A stretch of 64,000 nt of DNA from Stomoxys calcitrans (lineage: Eukaryota; Arthropoda; Insecta; Diptera; Muscidae), in contig NC_081555.1 in assembly GCF_963082655.1 (NCBI RefSeq), positions 148,329,266-148,393,265 of the forward strand, written 5' to 3'. Made by a program: the position numbers and the translations under genes. How positions within the stretch are numbered: the first letter of the stretch is position 1; each line of letters begins with the position of its first letter. The notes below the pieces were generated by a model. It did not search any database, was not told the DNA's origin, and saw only the letters and a program-made list of their open reading frames with translations. This document shows positions 54,724 through 64,000 of the stretch, one piece after another.

Positions 54724-55908
54724 ATATTTTTGGGTGCCTGAGGGCCCACCTCAGGAGGACCTGCGAATCTTTAACAAAGTGGTCGCTTTGAAATATAATT
54801 TTCAATGTAAATAACCAATACAAAATAATAAATAATTAGTGTGAATCTGAACGAGAATATATGATAACCACCTTCAAAATGCTTGACATTATGGGGCTGA
54901 AACAAAATCGTGCTCTAGCACGATGCTGATATTACTTCAGGGTCCGCCCCCCAAAAATCCCTTCAAACCGGTCATGTTGCCTACTATGGCGATAAATAAT
55001 AGGTATTTGATAGTAGAAAATTCGAATTTGATATTCAATTTTGAGGCTAAATGTTTGGGGGTCGTGTCACCCCATAAACTCCCCCTAAACCAATGGCAAT
55101 TGGGGCTCAAATTAAAGAAATTTGAGATTAAAGCACGATGCTGTAATTATTAAGGGCTAAGTACGTGGGTGGCCGTCCCACCCTGCATACCGCTGAAACT
55201 GGACATATTTGTGGATTATGGTAAAAAGGGGCCCAAATCTGTATCTGTTTCATTGCCAAGTTTTTTTTGGGGACGCCTCACCTCAAAAACTCCCCCTAAA
55301 CCACACATATATACCGACTATAGCAATATGTAACTCCAATGTGGTTGTTGGGAAAGAGTTTAGCTACTCCAATCCACCACAAATTCAAGAGAATGAAGTA
55401 GATCTAACATCCAAACTTTAATGGGCGAACCCTCTCCTTAACCTTTTTTTCAAAGACGCCAGATCTGGGAGATGGTTGGGGCGATTTAAGCGAGTTTGTT
55501 TATAATAACATGAATACAGAAATTTGCATCCTTATTTAGGGTGGGATATTTAGGGGGCCGCCCCACCTCCAAAGCCACCAGCCAAATGGAATATAAACCA
55601 ATAATCGCAATATGAGGCTCGAATGAAAGGTATTTGTGGCATGAGCACGAATCTGATATATGGGGATCCGCCTTACGCCCAAAAACACCCCCATACCGGA
55701 CATATTCATCGACCCTGGCAATATAAGGCTCCAATGAAAGGTATTTGGGAGAAAATCACCAATATAATACCCACATTGGCGCGAAAAATCTGAAAGGCTG
55801 TACAAGCATCCCCAAACAGGTCTAATTTCCTGGCGTGACCGTATAGGGCTCAGATAAAATAAGAGTGTGAAAGAAGGCGTAGCGGAGCGGGCCCTGTTCA
55901 GCTAGTAC
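54724..55908 (+). repeat. Family D array with possible Helitron-like end
   Basis: Units with CAATTGGGGCTCAAATTAAA, CAATATGAGGCTCGAATGAA and CAATATAAGGCTCCAATGAA, then AGGTATTTG. The last 30 bases, GCGTAGCGGAGCGGGCCCTG then TTCAGCTAGT, resemble a Helitron 3' terminus (CTAG followed by T). No rolling-circle replicase is encoded here. Confidence 0.7.
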
Positions 55909-55914
55909 TCTATA

Positions 55915-56790
55915 AAAGTAAAAACGTGCTTAGGGAACCCATTACCATGGATTCTACTAAAATTTATATAAATGATCTTAGTTGACATGGCCACATGTGT
56001 ACTTTACATAAAAATTTTCTTCCTGTAGGGGCCGTAAAAGAACTATCAGGAGATGGGTTTCTACGGGAGCTATGTCACATAATACACCGATTTTGACTAT
56101 ACTCACCACGCATGTTGCATGTCATAGCAGAATACTAAGTGCAAAATTTCAGCCATATCGACCGACAATTGCGGCTTCCAGGTGCTCAGGATTTCGGTTT
56201 ATAGGGGAGTCATAATCGTAAAAAGGTCTCTGGGGAGTGGGCTAAGCACCCCCCAGAAAAGTTTTAGACCAACCCAGAATTTAAAAAATTTATATGGGAG
56301 TTATATCACATTATACACCGATTTGAAGCAAAGTGCAAAATTTCAGCCCTATTGGCCGACAATTGCGGCTTCCAGGCGCTCATGATGTCAAGTTGGTAGT
56401 TCGGTTTATATGGTAGCCATAAGCTTAGAAAGACCTCTGGGAGGTGGGTTACGCACCCCCCAGAAAACTTGTAGCCCATTCCAGAATTTTAAAATATTCC
56501 TTACTTTCAATAAAATTTGCTAACTTTATTGCTTTTTAAAGGGCTTTAGCCACCCAGAAAGCTGGTCTGCCTTCGCTACTGATGGTAACTATATGAGGTT
56601 ATAGGTCGATTTGGATCATATATGGTATGGATGATGAATGTAATAACGAAACACGACGTAATTTCAGCCAAATCGGATAACAATTGCGGTTTCCCGGGGG
56701 CTCAAGATATCAAATCGGGAGATCGGTTTATATGTGAACCACCAACGTAGTCAGAGGCGTCTAAGGGCCTCCCCCATCCCGAAATTTATA
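55915..56790 (+). repeat. Family E: B-related units with a different spacer
   Basis: Two to three units repeat ATATGGGAGTTATATCACAT, ATACACCGATTT, GACAATTGCGGCTTCCAGG and a GACCTCTGGGAGGTGGG block with CACCCCCCAGAAAA. Some phrases are shared with B (AAAATTTCAGCCAAATCGGA) but the G-rich spacer is specific. No end of any kind is recognised. Confidence 0.65.
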
Positions 56791-56804
56791 TTTCTAAGAA
56801 AGTA

Positions 56805-57043
56805 TTGGGTTGCCCAAAAAGAAATTGCGGATTTTTTAAAAGAAAGTAAATGCATTTTTAATAAAACTTAGAATGAACTTTAATCAAATATACTTTTTTT
56901 ACACTTTTTTTCTAAAGCAAGGTAAAAGTAACAGCTGATAACTGACAGAAGAAAGAATGCAATTACAGAGTCACAAGCTGTGAAAAACAATTTGTCAACG
57001 CCGACTATATGAAAAATCCGCAATTACTTTTTGGGCAACCCAA
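56805..57043 (-). mobile_element. Mariner-type MITE, copy f
   Basis: 239 bp, TA at 56803-56804 and 57044-57045. It has ends like the other copies and no coding capacity. Confidence 0.93.
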
Positions 57044-57045
57044 TA

Positions 57046-57290
57046 TGTTTAATAAAAATTTCAATAAAGGAATGTCAATGATATTTTCTCCAAAGACAAA
57101 TTCTCACTTTTTCTTGAGAAGAAATTTCAGTGAAAAATTTTCTTAAAAAATTTGGACCGAAATATTTTTTTAAAGACAAAATTTCATTAATATTTTTTCT
57201 ACCGACAAAATTGTAATGGATTTTTTTTATAAACCAAATGAACTAGGCCTTCACCGCTGCTCTTTTAACACCAAGCGACATATTTTTTTT
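57046..57290. other. AT-rich spacer
   Basis: Irregular AAATTTC/TTTTTCT motifs, with no feature recognised. Confidence 0.4.
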
Positions 57291-57294
57291 TTTA

Positions 57295-57448
57295 CTTAAC
57301 ACCATATGTACCCCATATAGGCATGATTGGCAAATATTCCCATTTGGTAAGGGAGATTTTTGGAGTCCCATATTGTCATAATCATCTAAAATGCCCATTT
57401 GAATGGGTTTTCGGATCGGTGTGGTCCCCCAAGTACTTGAGTCACATT
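57295..57448 (-). repeat. Family D fragment (reverse)
   Basis: ACCCCATATAGGCATGATTG and GAGTCCCATATTGTCATAAT mark reverse D units. Copy 8 of family B begins at TTTTATACCC. Confidence 0.7.
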
Positions 57449-58640
57449 TTTATACCCTCCACCATAAGATGGGGGGTATACTAATTTCGTCATTCTGATT
57501 GTAACTACTCGAAATATTCGTCTGAGACCCCATAAAGTATATATATTCCTGATCGTCTTGAAATTTTATGCCGATCTAGCCATGTCCGTCCGTCTGTCCG
57601 TCCGTCCGTCCGTCCGTCTGTCTGTCGAAAGCACGCTAACTTCCGAAGGAGTAAAGCTAGCCGCTTGAAATTTTGCACAAATACTTCTTATTAGTGTAGG
57701 TCGGTTGGTATTGTAAATGGGCCATATCGGTCCATGTTTTGATATAGCTGCCATATAAACCGATCTTGGGTCTTGACTTCTTGAGCCTCTAGAGGGCACA
57801 CTTCTTATCCGATTGGGATGAAATTTTGCACGACGCGTTTTGTTATGACATCCAACAATTGTGCCAAGTATGGTTCAAATTGGTCTATAACCTTATATAG
57901 CTGTCATATAAACCGATCTTGGGTCTTAACTTCTTGAGCCTCTAGAGTGCGCAATTCTTATCCGATTGGAATGAAATTTTGCGCGACGTGTTTTGTTATA
58001 ATATCCAACAACTGTGCTAAGTATGGTTCAAATCGGTCCATAACCTTATATAGCTGTCATATAAACCGATCTTGGGTCTTGACTTCTTGAGCCTCTAGAG
58101 GGCGCAATTATTATCCAATTTGAATGAATTTTGGCACGTAGTATTTTGTTATGATATCCAACAACTGCGCCAAATACGGTTCAAATCGTTTCATAACCTG
58201 ATATAGCTGCCATGTAAACCGATCTGGGATCTTGACTTCTTGAGCCTCTAGAGGTCGCAATTATTATCCGATTTGCCTGAAATTTTGTACGACGGATTCT
58301 CTCATGACCATTAACATACGTGTTTATTATGGTCTGAATCCGTATATAGCCCGATACAGCTCTCATACAAATCGATCTCTCTATTTTACTTCTTGAGCCC
58401 ACAAAGGGCGCAATCCTTATTCGAATTGGCTGACATTTTACACAGGTCTCCAACATAAAATATAATTGTGGTCCAAACCGGACCATATCTTGATATCGCT
58501 CTAATAGCAGAGCAAATCTTTTCTTATATCCTTTTTTTGCCTAAAAAGAGATGCCGGGAAAAGAACTCGACAAATGCGATCCTTGGTGGAGGGTATATAA
58601 GATTCGGCCCGGCCGAACTTAGCACGCTTTTACTTGTTAA
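57449..58640 (-). mobile_element. Complete mini-me/INE-1-like element (family B, copy 8, reverse)
   Basis: All landmarks are present in reverse order: TATACCCTCCACCATAAGAT, TCTGAGACCCCATAAAGT, (TA)n at about 57538-57547, core TGCCGATCTAGCCATGTCC, (GTCC/GTCT)n at 57582-57625, CTAGCCGCTTGAAATTTTGC, about five units, lead unit GCCTAAAAAGAGATGCCG, GGTGGAGGGTATATAAG and hairpin TTCGGCC-C-GGCCGAA with GCACGCTTTTACTTGTTA. Family D of the same orientation lies on both sides, so it is probably inserted into D. It is the best reference copy in the window. Confidence 0.92.
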
Positions 58641-59155
58641 TACCAAATTCGTACTCTACTCTCGAATACCTTTCATATGAGTCCCATATTGTCCCCATTG
58701 GTTCACTTTTATTTTGGGATGGTGTTTTTGGGGTAAGGGCCCCCCTTCGATATCAACAAATTCTAAAATGTATTGCTCCTTCCCGACCATATACGTAATC
58801 TACTCCCTAATACTAATACTCCATTATCGCATTTGAGCCCCATATTGACGTTGTCGTCCAACCCTGGGTACCTGGACCAAATGTTTATTATCAAGTTAGT
58901 ATTCCACTACCGAACCCCTTCTATTTCAGTCCCATACTGTATCGATGGGTCGACTTTTATTTTTGCGTGGAACTTTTGGGGTAAGGGGGAGGGTCTGCCC
59001 CCTTACGATATTAACAAATACTATAGCTCATTGCTCCTTCCAGACCATATTCGAAATCTACTCCTTAATACCTTTCATTTGAATCCCATACTGTATCGAT
59101 GGGTCGATACAGTAAGACAACTTATGTCTTGGCATCATCCTCCACCAACCTAACC
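58641..59155 (-). repeat. Family D fragment (reverse)
   Basis: ATACCTTTCATATGAGTCCC, TTTGAGCCCCATATTGAC and ATACCTTTCATTTGAATCCC are reverse D units. ACTGTATCGATGGGTCGA occurs at 58946 and again at 59091. Confidence 0.75.
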
Positions 59156-59159
59156 TCAA

Positions 59160-60965
59160 CTAAACTTGGCCCAGGTCCACCCAGAAATTATAGTTTTGAA
59201 GACGAAATTTCTTGAATTTGTTTCCCAAATATCATTGAAATTTTCCCAAAAGTTAAAAATTCAATGAAATTGTCCAAAATTTGCCCAGACCTGGCCCCTA
59301 TTCTTATGAACTCTTGTATGTTATGGTACGTTTGGTTATCTTCACTTCATGAGTTGTTCATTACTGTTGTTGCGCCAATAGATCTTTTGACATTACTTCC
59401 TTGTCTACTCTGCCAAAGTAATGTTGTCAATTTGTAGTATGCGGTTTATCATCATCCATTCACGTTGGTAGACTTCTCAAGCACTGAAAAATGGTTTTCA
59501 TTGTCTAGCAACTTATGTTGCCATGTTCTGAAATAATGCTCTTAAATTCTCTTAATGTTCAATATTTCTCTGTTTCTTCAATGTGAGCTTCAGCTTGTGG
59601 GCTATTTTGTTGTTACCAGCCGATCTTGTGATAAATGAGAACGATTTGGCAAAAAAATGTGATTAATATGGTCTTCCTGAGCATTATAACTTTTATGGTC
59701 GTTACTCTATTGTCTTAGAATATTTTATTTATTTTCAGCGATCTTATGTTGTATGCTACTCCACATACTTCCGTACTTGACAGAAGTTATGGTGTTCGCA
59801 GGAAGGCGATTAATATTAGTGCTCACTTCTTTTTACTGAAGATTACTGCACTAGGTTTCCAACAAAGATGTATTTCCTCTACAAACTTCAGTTTATTTAC
59901 GCTGCTATCTAAAGGTCAATGAGCGAGAATGAATTCAGCGCCTGCTTTAGTGGGCGAATAGAGAATGATGATTCTGATGATGAAACCGGAATGGTAATAT
60001 CAAAACTACGAAGTAATGGCCAAAAAATGAAAGAAATATCGAAACTAGGGCAAGAAATTGGAGAAGGAGAGCAGAATAAAGCGCTTGGAAATCTATTCTT
60101 ACTTCGACAGTGACAGCCAACTTAGTAAGTAAGTGAATGATGGACATTTTGTAGACCATTTCACTAACCCACTGCAATTGTCAAACATCTTCATTTAGGA
60201 TGAGGACAGGCTATATTAGGCCTTATTTATATAACAATTTTGAAAGAGCTCAACTCAGCCATCCATGTTCCATAACATGAACCATTTTTCCTCTCCATTT
60301 CTGTAACACACTGTTCTAATAATTAAAACTAGTTTTCCCATACAACTTCATATTATGGTCTCATGTATACTATAAAGACAAACTATTATCATCTGCCACA
60401 AGGCCATTTTGAAAAGTAGGTTAATGTATTTCCATTGTTCGTTCGATTAATATTACATTAGATAGAAATTATTTTCAATTTCATATAAACCACCTGAAGT
60501 AATTGTTTTTTTTTTTTTTTTAATGGCTAACCTGAATTTCACTTAACCCTCAACCCCTGTTTCAGCTGCATGCCCTTTCGCTTCTTCTCTTTCTCGCCCA
60601 CAAATCTACAGAATTTCTAATTACTCAGCCATACTCTTGAACAGTTGCAAGCGTCCATTAAGCTGCTCTAAATAAACATTGGCCAAAAAAATAAATCAAT
60701 AAATGGAAATGGAAAATATATGTTGCCAAAGGAAGATTTTAGTGAAAAATAATAAAATGATAATTGCGGAAGAATGAAGATTATTTATGTTAGTTAATGA
60801 TGATTGCCTTCGAGAAGGACATTGTGAGGTAGAGGATGGAGGGACAGAAGGATGATAGTAATTATAATCTAGTAATACATATAACAACGATAAAACAAAT
60901 AAAAACAATGGAACTATTATTTGAAACTAAACGCATAATAAGAAACACTAAGAGATGGTGATGAG
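59160..60965. other. Single-copy-looking region
   Basis: No gene is supported. A 64-residue frame at 59919-60113 is acidic at its start (ENDDSDDET) but too short to assign. A poly-T run lies at about 60506. Short AT-rich motifs dominate. Confidence 0.5.
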
Positions 60966-62015
60966 GGAAAGACATTTTTACAAGTAAACGGGTATTTAAT
61001 TCGACTGGGCTTAATCTTATGAACCCGTTTATCTTATCAACACTCCGGAGTCTTACCAACACTCTGGAGTATTACCAACACTCCGGAATCTTATTAACAC
61101 TCCGAAGTATTATAAAAACTCTGGAGTCTTATCAACACTCCGGACTCTTATCAACATTTCGGAGTATTATCAACACTCCGGAGTCTTATCAACACTCCGG
61201 AGTCTTATCAACACTCCGGAGTCCTATCAACACTCCGGAGTCTTATCAACACTCCGGAGTCCAACCAACCCTCCGGAGTCTTATTAACACTCCGGAGTTT
61301 TATCAACACTCCGGAGTCTTATCAACAATCCGGAATCTTATCCACACTCCGTAGTCTTATCAACACTCCGGAGTCTTATTAAAACTTCGGAGTCTCATCA
61401 ACACTCCGGAGTCTTATCAACAATCCGGAAACTTATCCACACTCCGGAGTCTTATCAACACTCCGGAGTCTTATTAACACTCCAGAGTCTTATCAACACT
61501 CCAGAGTCTTATCAACACTCCGAAATCTTATCAACACTCCGGAGTCTTATCAACACTCCAGAGTCTTATCAACATTCCGGAGTTTTATCAACACTCTGGA
61601 GTCTTATCAACACTCCGGAGTCTTATCAACACTCCGGAGTCTTATCAACACTCCGAAGTCTTATCAACACTTCGAAGTCTTATGAATACTCCGGAGCCTT
61701 ATCAACACTCCGGAGTCTCATCAACACTCCGGAGTCTTATCAACAATCCGGAATCTTATCCACACTTCGGAGTCTTATCAACACGCCGGAGTCTTACCAA
61801 CACTCCGGAGTCTTATCAACACTCCGGACTCTCATCAATTCTCCCGAGTCTTATCAACACTCCGGAGTCTAAGCAACCCACCAGAGTCTTATCAACACTC
61901 CGGAGTCTTATCAACACTCCGGAGTCTTATCAACACTCCGGAGTCTCATCAACACTCCGGAATCTTATCAACACTCCAAAGTTCGGCCCGGCCGAGCGTA
62001 ACGCCTTTTTACATG
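60966..62015 (+). mobile_element. 19-bp minisatellite enclosed by inverted hairpin-type heads
   Basis: The left edge has TTTTTACAAGTAAACGGGTA, TTTAATTCGACTGGGCTTAA and TCTTATGAACCC, an eroded family B head. The right edge has AAGTTCGGCCCGGCCGAGCG then TAACGCCTTTTTACATGTA, the same head inverted. Everything between is a 19-bp tandem repeat, not mini-me units. No reading frame is supported; the NTPESYQHSGV-type frame only mirrors the repeat. Confidence 0.85.
61029..61980 (+). repeat. 19-bp minisatellite CTTATCAACACTCCGGAGT
   Basis: About 50 units, most with one or no change from CTTATCAACACTCCGGAGT. Each unit contains the 10-bp palindrome ACTCCGGAGT. Variants such as ACTCCAGAGT, ACTCCGAAGT and CAATCCGGAAT recur in several places, suggesting spread by block duplication. 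Confidence 0.97.
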
Positions 62016-62019
62016 TATT

Positions 62020-62379
62020 TACAAAAAACCCCAAAATAATCCCAAATCCCCAAGATCTCGATCAAAATTGCAGCAAAAAGATTTTTAAGTTGAATATCAT
62101 CAACAACCAGTGGAGATATTGTATACCTCAAGCGGAGGTTTACAATATCTATACAGAAAAAACAGAATATTGAAAATCCGACCACAAATGAAGATTTTGC
62201 AGCCCCAACAATTTTTCGGAGTAACGAGGTGACAAAATTAAGGGGCCAGCCAAGAGGCGCCCGGACCACCTAGGGCCTTGAAATTTTGCACACAAACTCA
62301 CTAACACCTTAGCTCTAACCGTTCCAAATTTCTCTAACCGTTCTTGCACAGCTTATTTTTTATTAGTTTTTTCAAATCT
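62020..62379. other. Spacer
   Basis: No gene is supported. The stretch TAGGGCCTTGAAATTTTGCA at 62271 recalls the family B lead sequence. Confidence 0.4.
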
Positions 62380-63156
62380 CCCACTGTGCAACATCTCATC
62401 TTCTCATGTCTTGCACATGCTATCGATTGCCGCACCGATTTCGCATAAGTGAGCTCGTAGTCCGATGTGTCCTGTTATGATATTGAAAGCTATACTGACT
62501 TCCTTCTTACTTCTTTTCAGTAATAGCCTCGTCGTCTCACGATCCGGATATCCTCATAAGTCGTACTGACTGCACGAATTGGCAGTGAAGGCCAGAGAAC
62601 TGCCAATTCGTCTGCTTTTCATTCACCTTGCTTCGTGGATTGTGCCTGCCTCAGAGGAGGCGTTAATCTCCTTCTTACACTCCAACACTCTTCGTGACCT
62701 AACCGTCCTGGATGTAATCGACCTAAAGGCTAGTTTACTATCAGTAAAGATGTTCACAGCGACGTCCTCAGGCATTCCTTTATCGCCGGGATCTCTGCCT
62801 GCAGGATCAAATTATGGTTAGGTAGTCTAAAACAAATCACCGTCTCTCAGGGCCACTATTTCCTCTAGATTTGATCCATCCGTGTAACATGATCTTCCAG
62901 ATGGCAATATCAGAGTTCCGTCAATCCAAGACTGTGCCCCTGGCAAAAGTGTCTCGCACTTGACCTCAAGTGTCATTTCAGGTATCCGATAGGAAACCTC
63001 TTCTAATCCATCAGGGTTTCCTATCGTCGCCTCGATTATACAGCCATAGTATGACCTGTTAATATTGAGACCGGAAGGTCTAACCCAGTCATATGCTATC
63101 TGCAAGGCCCTTTCGACCAGCAAGGCAGAGGTTTGGATCCTTACCTCTTAGAAGTA
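62380..63156 (-). pseudogene. Non-LTR retrotransposon, end of RT and RNase H (reverse)
   Basis: On the minus strand the frame at 62827-63123 has ERALQIAYDWVRPSGLNIN, the last part of a Jockey/LOA-type reverse transcriptase. CYTDGSNLEE, the first RNase H motif, lies about 70 residues on. Past several frame breaks, ITGHIGLRAHLCEIGAAIDS near 62440-62500 is the conserved C-terminal region ahead of the Cys-rich tail. Stop codons break the frame, so it is dead. The upstream RT part lies at 63570-64000 across an inserted transposon. Confidence 0.75.
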
Positions 63157-63569
63157 AAGGGTGATTTTTTAGCTCATATCTTTTTGGCAACACTGGTTTA
63201 AACGGTTCACGCACGTTTTGTGTTTTGTTTCACTGTCAAAAATCTCCTGTTTGGTCTATAATTTTACCATGAATCGTCTTTCGAACGAATAACGCTTGCA
63301 AATTATTGAACTCTATTATCAAAATGCGTGCTCTGTTAGAAAGTTCATCGCGCGTTTCTTCCATTGAGCGACGAAGCTCATTTTTGGATCAATGGGTACG
63401 TAAATAAGTAAAATTGTCAATTTTGAAGTGAAGATCAGCCAGAAGCATGGCAAGAGCTACCAATGCATCCAGAAAAAGTCACAGTGTGATACGGTTTATG
63501 GGCTGGCTGGTTCATTGGCCCGTACTTCTTTAAAGACGATCCGAGTCATAACGTAATTGTGAGTGATTA
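63157..63569 (+). mobile_element. Tc1/mariner-type transposon remnant inside the LINE
   Basis: The left end AAGGGTGATTTTTTAGC with a preceding TA (63155-63156) is like that of the element at 26238. The right end is not found. Within it, 63270-63370 encodes NRLSNE, a stop codon, then RLQIIELYYQNACSVRKF, the start of a transposase. 63430-63560 encodes QPEAWQELPMHPEKVTV, a stop codon, then YGLWAGWFIGPYFFKDD. The central part of the gene is deleted and stops interrupt it. Confidence 0.75.
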
Positions 63570-64000
63570 GCGCTCTCGGAAGATGATATCCAACTTTTTG
63601 TTTTTGCCCAAAATGCAAGAGCTTGACTTGCATGACATATGGTTTTAACAAGGACCCCATCAACCCGGTGCTGGTTTAAAGATTGGATCAGTGTGTCGGT
63701 TCGCACATTGTTAAGGACACCCTTGATGTCAATGCATACCACCAATGTGGCGTCTTGGCATCAAAGGACTCTTCTATTTTATGCACTACCTAATGCACGG
63801 CAATCTCCAACGATCTTCCCCTTGAATTTGAGCAGTTCGCTGGATGTTCTACTCTTTATCATGGTGTCCACAATAGGTTCCATGATTCTGAGTAGAAAGG
63901 ACGTTAGGCTTATAGGTCTGTGGGCCTTTAATGTCGCATAACTTGCTTGCCGAGCTTGGGTATAAATACCACCCTTACCTCCAGCTAGACTTTCGGAGTA
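63570..64000 (-). pseudogene. Non-LTR retrotransposon, N-terminal RT part (reverse)
   Basis: The minus strand reads KAHRPISLTSFLLRIMEPIV (RT domain 1 to 2 region) near 63850-63920. After a stop and frameshift comes LVVCIDIKGVLNNVRTDTLI near 63700-63740, where the first catalytic Asp of the RT palm is kept (the usual motif is DIxGAF). Sequence past VDGVLVK no longer matches, so a deletion lies between this part and 63123. The element continues beyond the window. Confidence 0.75.

Noticed and set aside
59919..60113. A 64-residue acidic frame as a small gene
   Set aside because: It is too short and isolated to separate from chance without expression or conservation data.
61029..61980. CRISPR-like array
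   Set aside because: The 19-bp units are directly adjacent without spacers and the genome is eukaryotic.
61019..62173. Frames with 19-residue periodic repeats (NTPESYQHSGV-type)
   Set aside because: The 19-bp unit produces a 57-bp reading period. Unit variants occur without regard to the frame, and the frame crosses the inverted head.

Overview
The window is repeat-dominated nuclear DNA from an insect, most likely a calyptrate fly of the muscid type. The basis is the mini-me/INE-1 (DINE-1) class of repeat, with its (GTCY)n and (TA)n tracts around a conserved core, together with a tRNA-related SINE, mariner-type MITEs, decayed non-LTR retrotransposons and one Ty3/gypsy element whose primer binding site fits tRNA-Ser. 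The species assignment is inference. No rRNA, credible free-standing tRNA, operon or CRISPR array is present.

Four repeat families, named here for convenience, fill most of the window. Family B is mini-me/INE-1-like: a hairpin head TTCGGCC-G-GGCCGAA followed by TATACCCTCCACC, arrays of about 153-bp units, a (GTCY)n tract, a core, a (TA)n tract and an end reading GGTGGAGGGTATA. Family A has related units of about 154 bp (GATCGGTCTATATGGCAGCT). Family C has units of about 305 bp. Family D is C/G-rich with the recurrent phrase ATATGGGACTCAAATGAAAG and may end like a Helitron.

Layout. 1-5560: A and D copies, family C with a (TA)26 tract, single-copy spacers. 5565-10870: D and B nested in each other with two MITEs. 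11340-14525: a long A array, then D. 15228-19225: SINE, decayed LINE, a mini-me element and a 1.8-kb array of 12-bp repeats. 20470-24876: LINE remnant (ORF1 plus endonuclease) and a long B array. 25994-28100: A-type repeats holding an inverted-repeat Tc1/mariner derivative. 28112-33487: an apparently intact gypsy-type LTR retrotransposon with LTRs that look identical and a CGTG target duplication. 33488-36240: B copies in both orientations. 38190-39118: AAAAT satellite. 39122-43772: B, D and a full-length SINE. 45212-46375: an odd duplicated unit with a tRNA-like segment. 46376-50710: A and B with two MITEs. 51187-52224: the only long intact ORF that is not obviously a repeat, an endonuclease/exonuclease/phosphatase-like protein. 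52440-59150: D, B and family E with a MITE. 60966-62015: 19-bp palindromic minisatellite between inverted hairpin heads. 62380-64000: minus-strand non-LTR element split by a second Tc1/mariner remnant.

The genes do not form a pathway. The retrotransposon's gag and pol are the only set that plainly work together. The most interesting signals are structural: hairpin heads whose arms change sequence but keep pairing, satellites that appear to grow out of mini-me tracts, and several nested insertions with readable empty sites.
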